11,509 bases of DNA from Bacteroidota bacterium (GTDB taxonomy: Bacteria; Bacteroidota; Bacteroidia; Chitinophagales; LD1): contig CANGXE010000025.1 of assembly GCA_947457525.1 (NCBI GenBank), positions 1-11,509 on the forward strand, written 5' to 3'. Position 1 is the stretch's first letter, and each line of letters opens with the position of its first letter. Below the pieces are notes generated by a model, which was given only the letters and a program-made list of their open reading frames with translations, was not told the origin of the DNA and did no database searches. Positions 1 to 7,351 of this stretch are shown here, in pieces. A program made the translations under genes and the position numbers.

Positions 1-546
1 AGTAAAAAGTATGGCTTAGGATTTTTATTTGTTGCTACTATAGCTGCTCTTCCGGTGTTGGCTTATTGGTTAGTGCCGAGTTTCCAAAACAAGATCGCAC
101 ATAGTATCTACGACCTTCAAGAAATGAAAGCCGGAGTGATTAATTATCGTTATGATGCCATGCGTTTGGTGTCGATGAAAGCAGGATTGATGGTGTGGGG
201 ACAAGATGTGCTGATGGGTGTTGGCGCTGGTGATTTATCGGCAGCGATGAATGATTATTATGCCCAAAGCTATCCTCAACTGGACGAGCAAAATCGGCTG
301 TTACCTCATCATCAATTTATCTGGGTGCTGGCGAGCGTAGGTTTGTTGGGCTTGTTTCAATTTTTGATGGCGTTTTATATTCCTTTTTTCGCTAATGGTA
401 ATTTTCGTCAATGGATTTTTGTGGTGTTACACCTCATTTTGTTTACTTCATTTTTTACGGAACATACGCTCGAAGAACAAATAGGCACTGCTTTTTATCT
501 TATCTTTCTCCTCTTATTTATCCAACGATTCAGAACCCATGCATAA
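1..546 (+). CDS. O-antigen ligase/polymerase-like membrane protein, C-terminal part (5' end outside window)
   Basis: The frame is open from base 1, so this is the last 181 residues of a longer membrane protein; the GTG at 55 is an internal codon, not a credible start. Seen: a hydrophobic segment at the beginning, a soluble loop with a GVGAGD motif followed by a tyrosine-rich stretch and PHHQFIWVLASVGLLGL, then two more hydrophobic segments near the end. The order 'GxGxGD ... HxQ(F/Y) ... xxGLxGL' is typical of the periplasmic loop and following helix of the Wzy_C/O-antigen ligase (WaaL-like) family, which joins or polymerises lipid-linked glycans in the inner membrane. It overlaps the next glycosyltransferase gene by 8 bp, which fits one polysaccharide operon. 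Ligase versus polymerase cannot be told from this fragment. Confidence 0.75.
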   Translation, partial: SKKYGLGFLFVATIAALPVLAYWLVPSFQNKIAHSIYDLQEMKAGVINYRYDAMRLVSMKAGLMVWGQDVLMGVGAGDLSAAMNDYYAQSYPQLDEQNRLLPHHQFIWVLASVGLLGLFQFLMAFYIPFFANGNFRQWIFVVLHLILFTSFFTEHTLEEQIGTAFYLIFLLLFIQRFRTHA

Positions 547-1294
547 GTTATCGGTGGCTATCATAACGTTCAACGAAGAAAGTTGCATTGAAGCTTGCTT
601 GGATTCGGTGGCAGGTGTTGCCGATGAAATCATTGTTTTAGATAGCTTTTCATCAGACAAAACCGTTCAACTTGCAAACAGCAAGGGCGCAAAAGTTTTT
701 CAGCAAAAATTTGCTGGTTACACCCAGCAAAAACAAGATGCGGTTTATCTTTGCGGCAACGATTACATATTAGCCTTAGATGCAGATGAGCAACTCAGTG
801 CTGAGCTATTGGCGAACATTCAATCCATAAAAACCAATGGATTTAAGGAGGCGGCATACCTAGTTAATCGCCTAAATTTTGTTGGCAATCGAGCAGTAAA
901 AACTTGTGGTTGGTATCCCGATAAAAAAATCAGACTTTGGGACAGAAAAAAAGGAGCGTGGGGCGGACAAAATCCGCATGACAAAGTAGTGATGCAACAT
1001 GGCATTCAAGCAAAACAGCTCCATGGCGATTTATTGCATTTTACTTATCCCACACTGGAGGATATGATAAAACAAGCCGATAAATTTGCACGAGTTGCCG
1101 CTAATGAATTGAAACATAAAAATAACTTCTACTTAATATTGAAATTAGCATTCAGCGCACCTATTCGATTTTTAAAATCATACTTTATAAAAAGAGGTTT
1201 TATAGATGGGAAATTGGGTTGGTTAATTTGTTTTCATCAAACCCGAGAAGTGTTGCTCAAATATTTTTTGGCCTTAAAATATAAATGGTCATGA
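539..1294 (+). CDS. Family 2 glycosyltransferase, WaaE/KdtX-like
   Basis: A 251-residue protein with a GT-A fold start: VAIITFNEE near residues 6-14, DEIIVLDSFSSDKT at 29-42 and a DAD metal/nucleotide-sugar motif at 81-83 (LALDADEQ). After it come GWYPDKKIRLWDRKKGAW (124-141) and NPHDKV, the acceptor-side block usual in the short WaaE/KdtX branch of GT2 enzymes, which add a sugar to lipopolysaccharide core or related glycans at the cytoplasmic face of the membrane. The length of about 250 residues is normal for this branch. The C-terminus is basic and aromatic, which suits membrane association. The ATG at 539 lies inside the end of the preceding gene (8-bp overlap), and its TGA stop overlaps the next start. 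Sugar donor and acceptor are not predictable here. Confidence 0.85.
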   Translation: MHKLSVAIITFNEESCIEACLDSVAGVADEIIVLDSFSSDKTVQLANSKGAKVFQQKFAGYTQQKQDAVYLCGNDYILALDADEQLSAELLANIQSIKTNGFKEAAYLVNRLNFVGNRAVKTCGWYPDKKIRLWDRKKGAWGGQNPHDKVVMQHGIQAKQLHGDLLHFTYPTLEDMIKQADKFARVAANELKHKNNFYLILKLAFSAPIRFLKSYFIKRGFIDGKLGWLICFHQTREVLLKYFLALKYKWS

Positions 1295-2412
1295 GGATAG
1301 GATTTGATGCTAAACGTGCGCTAAATAACACCACCGGCTTAGGTAACTATGCCCGATGGCTGTTGAATGCTCTGCAGGCACAATATCCGCAGCATGAATA
1401 TTTTTTGTATTCACCTAAAGCAAAATCAGAATTAGAAGCTAGATTCATTGGTGCACATCAATTGATTTTGCCGGAAACATTAAAAGCTAAACTTTGGCCT
1501 GCTTATTGGCGCTCGGTCAATTTATCCGATGAGTGGCATTATCAAAAACTGTCGTTGTTTCATGGATTAAGCAATGAAATTCCATTGCACTCTCATCGAC
1601 AAAAAACACCAACTGTGGTGACTATTCATGACCTGATTTTTTTGAAACATCAAGCACAGTATTCATTTTTTGACCGTCAACTTTACACGCTCAAAACAGA
1701 ATATGCTTGTCGATATGCTGCAAAAATCATAGCCATCAGCGAAGAGACAAAACAAGACATTATTGATTTTTATAAAGTACCTGAACACAAAATCGAGGTG
1801 ATTTATCCGGCTGTTGATGCGTCTTTTGCAGTGCAGTCGCCATCGGTAGTATCGCAAGTTAAACAGCATTACGCTTTGCCTCAAAAATATATACTCAACG
1901 TGGGTAGTTTTTTTGCTCGTAAAAATCAACACACACTCATTGAAGCTTTCTCGATGATCAAAGATAAAGTAGAAGAAGATTTGGTGTTGGTAGGCAAAAG
2001 CGGAAACACTTTGTTGGAATTGCGAAAAATCATTTACGACCAAAAATTAACCGAGCGGGTGAAGATTTTAACTTCTGTATCTAATGAAGATTTACCAGCG
2101 GTTTATAGTGGAGCAAGTTTGTTGGCTTACCCAAGTTTGTACGAAGGATTTGGTATGCCGGTGTTAGAGGCGCAACAATGTGGTGTGCCGGTGGTGGCTA
2201 CTCATTCGGGAGCCATTGCAGAAGTAGCCGGACCACATTCTTTAGTTATTCCACCTACATCAGTTGAAGAAATTGCAGAAAAAATGTTGATGGTGTTAAC
2301 TAATAGCACATTGCAGGAAAAAATGCGTGCGGAAGGATTAGCCTTCTCCGCCAATTTTAGTTTGCAAAGTATGGCAGCGAAGACCATGCAGTTGTATCAA
2401 TCAATCATGTAA
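1285..2412 (+). CDS. Family 4 (GT-B) glycosyltransferase
   Basis: A protein of 375 residues if it starts at the ATG at 1285. A second ATG at 1291 forms an ATGA overlap with the TGA of the preceding gene and would begin MRIGFDAKRA, which resembles many homologues, so the true start may be 1291. The N-terminal Rossmann half has the GLGNYAR loop (18-24) and VTIHDLIF (112-119). The C-terminal half has NVGSFFARKN (205-214), LVLVGKSG, and the EX7E donor-binding motif EGFGMPVLE with E287 and E295. These features identify a retaining GT-B enzyme that transfers a sugar from a nucleotide donor. It is the last gene of the polysaccharide operon, and only weak termination follows on this strand. The exact sugar is unknown. 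Confidence 0.87.
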   Translation: MVMRIGFDAKRALNNTTGLGNYARWLLNALQAQYPQHEYFLYSPKAKSELEARFIGAHQLILPETLKAKLWPAYWRSVNLSDEWHYQKLSLFHGLSNEIPLHSHRQKTPTVVTIHDLIFLKHQAQYSFFDRQLYTLKTEYACRYAAKIIAISEETKQDIIDFYKVPEHKIEVIYPAVDASFAVQSPSVVSQVKQHYALPQKYILNVGSFFARKNQHTLIEAFSMIKDKVEEDLVLVGKSGNTLLELRKIIYDQKLTERVKILTSVSNEDLPAVYSGASLLAYPSLYEGFGMPVLEAQQCGVPVVATHSGAIAEVAGPHSLVIPPTSVEEIAEKMLMVLTNSTLQEKMRAEGLAFSANFSLQSMAAKTMQLYQSIM

Positions 2413-2427
2413 TTAACACAAATAAAA

Positions 2428-2459
2428 AAGCCCTTGCTACATCAAGATAGCAAGGGCTT
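2428..2459 (-). terminator. Rho-independent terminator of the infB operon, between convergent genes
   Basis: A perfect 12-bp inverted repeat, AAGCCCTTGCTA (2428-2439) and TAGCAAGGGCTT (2448-2459), with an 8-nt loop. Read on the - strand it is followed by TTTTTTATT-like sequence and lies 22 bp after the infB stop, so it is a good terminator for that operon. On the + strand only TT follows the stem, so termination of the glycosyltransferase operon is likely weaker, though the hairpin could act both ways. Confidence 0.85.
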
Positions 2460-2481
2460 AAACTAGTTATGTAAGTGAAAG

Positions 2482-5220
2482 CTAGAGTTTGCGCACTACT
2501 TCGATTTCTTCAAACACCTCTATGGTGTCGTTTGGTTTGATGTCTTGGTAATCTTTGATTTGAACACCGCAATCTAAACCACTAACCACTTCTTTCGCGT
2601 CATCTTTGAAACGTTTCAAAGCGGAGACAGCCCCGGTGTGCAATACAATGCCATCGCGGATAATCCGCACTTTAGATTTATTGAGAATACGGCCTTCTTT
2701 CACAAAGCTACCTGCAATAGTGCCGACCTTGGTAATGTTATAAACCTCACGCACTTCAAGCATACCGATTACTTTCTCTTCAATCTTAGGCTCTAACATA
2801 CCTTCCATAGCATTTTTCACATCTGCGATAGCGTTGTAGATGATAGAGTAAAGTTTGATTTCGATATTTTCTTCTTCGGCAATCTTCTTTGCGTTTTGGC
2901 TTGGGCGAACGTTGAAACCAATCAAGATAGCATCAGAAGCAGTAGCCAACATCACATCCGATTCGGAGATTTGACCTACGCCTTTGTGTACCACTTTCAC
3001 CGAAATTTCATCAGTCGATAATTTTAACAATGAATCTGCCAAAGCTTCTACTGAACCATCCACGTCACCTTTGATGATGAGGTTAAGTTCCTTAAAGTTA
3101 CCCAAGGCTAAACGTCTTCCGATCTCATCTAAAGTGATGTGTTTCTTGGTGCGGATGCCTGTTTCGCGTTCGAGTTGAGCACGTTTATTCGCCAACTCTT
3201 TAGCGGCTTGTTCGTCTTTAAAGATCTTAAATTTCTCACCCGATTGTGGCGCACCGTTCAATCCTAAGATTTGCACCGGAGTAGAAGGACCGGCCACTTG
3301 TTGGCGCGTTCCTTTGTGGTCAAACATCGCTTTGATTTTGCCGGAGAAAGGTCCTGAAACGATGTAATCGCCAAGGTGCAATGTGCCGGATTGAACCAAT
3401 AAGGTAGTGGTGTAGCCTCTACCTTTATCGAGTGTTGCTTCAATCACTGAGCCAAAGGCCTCTTTGTTTGGATTTGCTTTTAACTCAAGCATATCTGATT
3501 CAATCGTAATCTTATCTAATAAAGCATCAACGTTTAATCCGGTTTTAGCCGAAATTTCTTGTGTTTGGAATTTACCTCCCCATTCTTCTACCAATAAATT
3601 CATTGCTGAAAGCTGCTCACGAATTTTGTCGGAGTTAGCTCCCGGCTTGTCAATCTTATTGAAAGCAAAAATCATAGGCACGCCTGCTGATTGAGCGTGG
3701 TTGATGGCCTCCTTAGTTTGTGGCATCACGGCATCGTCTGCCGCAATAACAATGACAGCAACATCAGTTACTTTAGCTCCACGTGCACGCATAGCTGTAA
3801 AGGCTTCGTGCCCCGGAGTATCTAAGAAAGTGATTTTTTTGCCTGAAGGTGCCGTTACTTCATAAGCTCCAATATGTTGTGTAATACCTCCGGCCTCTTT
3901 ATCGGCTACATTTGTTTTTCTGATGTAATCAAGCAAAGATGTTTTACCGTGATCTACGTGACCCATGATTGTAACGATAGGGGCGCGTTGAACTAAGCTA
4001 TCCGGATTTTCATCTTCGTCTTCTTTGAACGCTGTTGTTTCTTCAGCAGATTGGAACTCTACTTCAAAGCCGTTTTCAGCTGCTACTAACTCTAAAATCT
4101 CTGCATCTAAACGTTGGTTGATAGATACCATCACACCTAAGGTCATACATGTAGAAATTACTTTCACTGGAGAGATGTTCATCAAACTCGCCAACTCGCT
4201 TACAGTCATAAACTCAGTTACTTTGAGTTTTGCGTTTAGTTTATTTTCTTCTTCGGCTTGTGCATTTTCTTTAAAGGCCGAGCGTTTGTCGCGTCCACGT
4301 TTTACGCGGCCGCTTTTGCTCGTTTGACCTTGTATTTTGGCCATAGTGGCCTTGATTTTATCTTCAATCTGTTTTTCGGTGATTTCAGCCGGAGTACCGG
4401 TGATGGTGGTAGGACGAGTAAGTTCACGTTTACGTTGAAAGTTCTCTATTTTTTTGTCGTAAAGACCGCCTGTTGTTGTGCCGGTGGTATTTGCCGGGCG
4501 AGCTTGTTTTTTAATTAGCTTACGCTCACGCTTTTTCTTTTCCCCTTCTACATCTTCACGTTTTCTTGAAGGTTCCGCTTTGATTTCAATTTTACCCAAA
4601 ATTTTAGGTCCATCAAGCTTTTGATAGACTGTTTCATGCTTACTTTCAACTTCGGGTTCTTTTGTCTCTTCTTTTATTGGGACAACATCTTCAATAACTG
4701 GAGTTTCCACTATCGGTGTTTCCTCCACCTTTGTTTTTTTGACTGCCGGCTTTTCAATTGGCTTCTCTTCTACTTTTTCTTCTTTGCCGACTTTTTTGGT
4801 TCCTTTCTTAGGCTTATCTAAATCAATCTTGCCTATAATGTTTGGCCCTTCGAGGGTTACTTTTTCGGCTGTAATCAAATCTGAAGTTTCGGGCTTTGGA
4901 GCGAGATTGTTTTTAACCAACAATTCTTGTTCCACCACTTCGGGTTCTTCTTCTTTTTTTACCGACTTGGCTACAACGAGCACTTCCACCTCTTCTTTCT
5001 TCGGTTTTTCGACCGGTTTGCTGATTTCAGCTTGTTGTTTAATGGCCTTGTCCGCACCAAACTCTTTGTCGAGCACAGCAATCATTTCGGGCGTCAGTTT
5101 AGAGTTGGGGTTGCTATCCAACTCAAACTTGGCTTTTTTGAGCGCCTCTATAATGTGTTCTGTCGACACATTGTAGCTAGCACCCGCTTTTGCTAATCGT
5201 AATCCTTTTACTTCTGCCAT
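2482..5220 (-). CDS. infB: Translation initiation factor IF-2
   Basis: A 912-residue GTPase that brings initiator tRNA to the small ribosomal subunit and promotes subunit joining. Domains in order: a first IF2_N helical module (about 5-54), a long charged Lys/Glu/Pro linker (about 60-320), a second IF2_N module (about 332-385), the G domain, then domains II, III and IV. GTPase motifs are all intact: G1 GHVDHGKT 420-427, G2 GGITQHIGA 444-452, G3 DTPGH 467-471, G4 NKID 521-524, G5 SAKTG 557-561. The ATG at 5220 gives MAEVKGLRLAK, a normal IF-2 beginning; no clear Shine-Dalgarno is seen, only AT-rich sequence. The gene ends with TAG and is the last gene of rimP-nusA-infB, 126 bp after nusA. The linker carries a short motif twice (see findings). 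Confidence 0.98.
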   Translation of the reverse strand: MAEVKGLRLAKAGASYNVSTEHIIEALKKAKFELDSNPNSKLTPEMIAVLDKEFGADKAIKQQAEISKPVEKPKKEEVEVLVVAKSVKKEEEPEVVEQELLVKNNLAPKPETSDLITAEKVTLEGPNIIGKIDLDKPKKGTKKVGKEEKVEEKPIEKPAVKKTKVEETPIVETPVIEDVVPIKEETKEPEVESKHETVYQKLDGPKILGKIEIKAEPSRKREDVEGEKKKRERKLIKKQARPANTTGTTTGGLYDKKIENFQRKRELTRPTTITGTPAEITEKQIEDKIKATMAKIQGQTSKSGRVKRGRDKRSAFKENAQAEEENKLNAKLKVTEFMTVSELASLMNISPVKVISTCMTLGVMVSINQRLDAEILELVAAENGFEVEFQSAEETTAFKEDEDENPDSLVQRAPIVTIMGHVDHGKTSLLDYIRKTNVADKEAGGITQHIGAYEVTAPSGKKITFLDTPGHEAFTAMRARGAKVTDVAVIVIAADDAVMPQTKEAINHAQSAGVPMIFAFNKIDKPGANSDKIREQLSAMNLLVEEWGGKFQTQEISAKTGLNVDALLDKITIESDMLELKANPNKEAFGSVIEATLDKGRGYTTTLLVQSGTLHLGDYIVSGPFSGKIKAMFDHKGTRQQVAGPSTPVQILGLNGAPQSGEKFKIFKDEQAAKELANKRAQLERETGIRTKKHITLDEIGRRLALGNFKELNLIIKGDVDGSVEALADSLLKLSTDEISVKVVHKGVGQISESDVMLATASDAILIGFNVRPSQNAKKIAEEENIEIKLYSIIYNAIADVKNAMEGMLEPKIEEKVIGMLEVREVYNITKVGTIAGSFVKEGRILNKSKVRIIRDGIVLHTGAVSALKRFKDDAKEVVSGLDCGVQIKDYQDIKPNDTIEVFEEIEVVRKL

Positions 5221-5346
5221 TGATGGTTATTAATTAATTAATGAGTGATAATTTACAGTGAAGGCATTGCGCCATTCACGCAATACACTCACTAACTTTT
5301 GTTGTTTTTTTGTTTCATAACGTATGTTGTCAGCACACGAGCCATC
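5221..5346 (-). other. nusA-infB spacer with AT repeat and small hairpin
   Basis: This 126-bp gap is long for an operon spacer. It holds a tandem TAAT run just before infB (about 5229-5242), a 6-bp hairpin ATTGCG/CGCAAT (5266-5271 and 5279-5284, 7-nt loop), and a 17-codon frame on the - strand (5292-5345, beginning MARVLTTYV) that starts next to the nusA stop. None of these is convincing as a gene or regulator. The spacer could hold an internal promoter or an RNA processing site, but I see no good consensus. Confidence 0.3.
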
Positions 5347-6594
5347 TTAACCTTGGAATTCACTTTCCAAAATCTTGCGGATATCTTTGATAGTCTCTTC
5401 TTCCAAATCAGTTCTGCGTACCAACTCGTCATCGCTCAAGGCTAAAACGCTTTTTGCGGTATCGCAACCGATTTTTTTCAATTCATCTAACATCCAGCCT
5501 TCAATTTCATCAGCAAATTCATCCAATTCGATATCTTCTTCCTCGATGTCTTCACCATCTTGTTCACGATACACATCAATTTCAAACCCAACCAATTTGC
5601 TCGCTAATTTGATATTGACCCCACGCTTACCAATAGCCAACGACACTTGGTCAGCATCTAAGTAAACTGAAATTCGTTTTTTCTCTTGGTCAATATCCAT
5701 AGAGTTCACTTTAGAAGGCGCCAAGGCTCTCTGCACCATCAAACTCAAGTTGTTTGTGTGGTTGATGATGTCAATGTTTTCATTTTTCAACTCGCGAACG
5801 ATGCCATGAATACGAGAACCTTTCACCCCCACACAAGCCCCCACCGGGTCGATGCGATCGTCAAAAGACTCTACGACTACTTTCGCTTTTTCGCCCGGTT
5901 CACGAACTATATTTTTGATGGTAATCAAACCATCAAAAATTTCCGGCACCTCTGCTTCGAGCAACTTCGCCAAAAATGATGGGTCGGTTCTTGACAAAAT
6001 GATATAAGGTGTGTTGTTTCTCAACTCTACGTTTTTGATAACCGCACGAACATTGTCGCCTTTCTTAAAGAAATCTGCTCGGATTTGTTCTGTTTTTGGC
6101 ATCAACAATTCGTTGCCTTCTTCGTCAAGCATCAATATTTCTTTCTTCCATACTTGGTAAACCTCGGCAGAAACCACTTCACCGATGCGGTCTTTGTATT
6201 TTTTGTAGACTTCGTCTTTCTCTAAGTCGCCCACGCGAGACGCCAAAGTTTGGCGAGCGGCCAACACTGATCTGCGACCAAAGCTTTCTAACTCAATTTT
6301 TTCATAGGTTTCTTCACCAATGTCGAAGTCTTCCTCAATCTTTCTCGCTTCGGTGATTCCGATTTGCGTGATTGGGTTTTCTACCGCATCGTCTTCTACA
6401 ATTTCACGTTTGTGCCAAATCTCTAAGTCACCTTTTTCTGTATTTACCACTATGTCGAAGTTGTCTACATCGCCATATTTTTTGCGCAAAAGCGTACGAA
6501 ACACATCTTCCAACACTTTCATCATGTTGTTGCGGTCAATGTTTTTCATTTGTTTGAACTCACTAAAAGAGTCAATCAGATCTAAACTGTTCAT
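5347..6594 (-). CDS. nusA: Transcription termination/antitermination factor NusA
   Basis: A 415-residue protein that binds RNA polymerase and nascent RNA and modulates pausing, termination and antitermination. Visible modules: the NusA N-terminal polymerase-binding domain (about 1-130, including the conserved GRRSVLAARQ at 106-115), an S1 domain (about 135-202), KH1 with DPVGACVGVKGSRI (249-262), KH2 with LAIGKRGVNIKLA (319-331), and a C-terminal helix-hairpin-helix-like segment (about 365-412). A strongly acidic stretch (about 345-362) separates the KH domains from the C-terminal domain. It is shorter than the 495-residue E. coli protein, with room for only one C-terminal repeat. The ATG at 6594 gives MNSLDLIDSFSEFK, a normal NusA start. 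It lies 40 bp after rimP in the same operon. Confidence 0.97.
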   Translation of the reverse strand: MNSLDLIDSFSEFKQMKNIDRNNMMKVLEDVFRTLLRKKYGDVDNFDIVVNTEKGDLEIWHKREIVEDDAVENPITQIGITEARKIEEDFDIGEETYEKIELESFGRRSVLAARQTLASRVGDLEKDEVYKKYKDRIGEVVSAEVYQVWKKEILMLDEEGNELLMPKTEQIRADFFKKGDNVRAVIKNVELRNNTPYIILSRTDPSFLAKLLEAEVPEIFDGLITIKNIVREPGEKAKVVVESFDDRIDPVGACVGVKGSRIHGIVRELKNENIDIINHTNNLSLMVQRALAPSKVNSMDIDQEKKRISVYLDADQVSLAIGKRGVNIKLASKLVGFEIDVYREQDGEDIEEEDIELDEFADEIEGWMLDELKKIGCDTAKSVLALSDDELVRRTDLEEETIKDIRKILESEFQG

Positions 6595-6634
6595 CGGTTT
6601 AATTTTTTAGTTTATGAAGATGATTTGGTTTGGT

Positions 6635-7126
6635 TTAAAATGTAAACTGCAATACAACTTTTTTTGTGTCGCTATAAAGCAGATAATGTTCTTTAGGGGC
6701 AATTGGTGCCTCTGTGGGTTCTTTTTTCTTTTTCTTTTTTTCTACAATTATCTCTTGCAAAACAAAGCCATTTTCATCAGCTTTTAGCAATTTTCCTTCA
6801 ATTCGCTCTCCATTTGTTTTCACTACTTCTAGCATTCGACCAATTCTTCGCAAATATTGGCGATAAACCTTCAACGGATTGCTCATGCCGGGAGAGGACA
6901 CTTCCAATACATAATTTTCCGGCACAATTCCACTTTCATCTAGGTTTTTCTCCAATTGACGTGACAAAAACGCACAATCCTCTATATGAATACCATGGTC
7001 AGCATCTACATATAACTCAATTCGCTTACCGGCAGATATCTTTATGTCTACAAAAAAGAAATCTTTTTCGGTCAAAATTGGGTTTAACCACTCCGTAATC
7101 TTATGCTTTACTTCTTCAAAGTTCAT
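6635..7126 (-). CDS. rimP: Ribosome maturation factor RimP
   Basis: A 163-residue protein of the RimP (DUF150) family, needed for maturation of the 30S ribosomal subunit. The N-terminal alpha/beta domain ends with the family signature YVLEVSSPGMSNPL (72-85, SSPG at 77-80). The C-terminal SH3-like domain (about 88-163) contains a lysine run (K130-K135) in a loop, encoded by three A-tracts. I chose the ATG at 7126 (MNFEEVK). A TTG six bases upstream at 7132 is in frame but lies in the T-tract of the leader hairpin and is unlikely. It is the first gene of rimP-nusA-infB, 40 bp before nusA. No Shine-Dalgarno is visible; a terminator-like hairpin ends 14 bp upstream of the start. Confidence 0.93.
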   Translation of the reverse strand: MNFEEVKHKITEWLNPILTEKDFFFVDIKISAGKRIELYVDADHGIHIEDCAFLSRQLEKNLDESGIVPENYVLEVSSPGMSNPLKVYRQYLRRIGRMLEVVKTNGERIEGKLLKADENGFVLQEIIVEKKKKKKEPTEAPIAPKEHYLLYSDTKKVVLQFTF

Positions 7127-7140
7127 AGCCAAAAAATAAG

Positions 7141-7162
7141 AGAGGGGACTCTCGTCCCCTCT
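7141..7162 (-). terminator. Terminator-like hairpin in the rimP 5' leader (possible attenuator, or polA terminator)
   Basis: AGAGGGGAC (7141-7149) pairs perfectly with GTCCCCTCT (7154-7162) around a 4-nt loop. On the - strand the stem is followed by CTTATTTTTT (7140-7131), the layout of an intrinsic terminator. It lies about 190 bp after the polA stop and ends 14 bp before the rimP ATG. Because a promoter candidate lies upstream of it at 7183-7214, it would fall within the rimP operon leader and could act as an attenuator. It may simply end polA transcription. Confidence 0.75.
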
Positions 7163-7182
7163 TCCGTATCATAAATGCAATG

Positions 7183-7214
7183 CAAATATGCAATTAAATA
7201 TTGAATTATACAAA
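7183..7214 (-). promoter_or_regulatory. Bacteroidota-type promoter candidate for rimP-nusA-infB
   Basis: Read on the - strand: TTTG (7214-7211), a 20-nt spacer, then CATATTTG (7190-7183). This matches the Bacteroidota sigma-70 consensus TTTG (-33) and TAnnTTTG (-7) in all but one conserved base, at the expected spacing. The start of transcription would be near 7176, giving a leader of roughly 50 nt that contains the 7141-7162 hairpin. The call is from consensus matching only. Confidence 0.6.
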
Positions 7215-7350
7215 TCAACTTCCCTTTTTAGGTTTAGGGTCGTACCAAGCCTCAAAATAAATATCTGGGTAGATTTCTATAATTTTGGCGAGATGGTTGA
7301 GTTGAACCGGTTATCAATTGTTTTTCAGCTATTATTCTTTGAATTTGCTT
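7215..7350 (-). pseudogene. Frameshifted remnant of an unrecognised small protein
   Basis: Directly after polA, one - strand frame reads KQIQRIIAEKQLITG (7350-7306). If one T at 7305 is skipped, it continues in a second frame as QLNHLAKIIEIYP, then DIYFEAWYDPKPKKGS and a TGA at 7215-7217. The joined 44-residue stretch has protein-like composition: an amphipathic helix, an aromatic-acidic segment and a basic tail. The second frame has no start codon of its own, since a TAA lies just upstream (7311-7313). The first frame runs back into the 3' end of polA without a clear start. I do not recognise a family. It could be chance, but the smooth joining suggests decay of a real small gene or a one-base sequence error. 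Confidence 0.3.
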
Positions 7351-7351
7351 T

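Noticed and set aside
4025..5196. Several + strand frames of 60-145 codons opposite infB
   Set aside because: They are antisense to a firmly identified IF-2 gene. Their Phe/Ser/Leu-rich composition is what the complement of its Lys/Glu-rich linker gives, and no family motif is seen.
5292..5345. 17-codon frame in the nusA-infB spacer (MARVLTTYV...)
   Set aside because: It is too short to distinguish from chance, has no clear ribosome binding site and no recognisable motif.
5375..7098. + strand frames opposite nusA and rimP
   Set aside because: They lie wholly within well-supported genes on the other strand and have low-complexity Ser/Phe-rich translations.
7295..7315. tRNA-like T-arm (GGTTCAA on the - strand)
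   Set aside because: The flanking bases do not pair as a T-stem, and no acceptor or anticodon stem is found around it.
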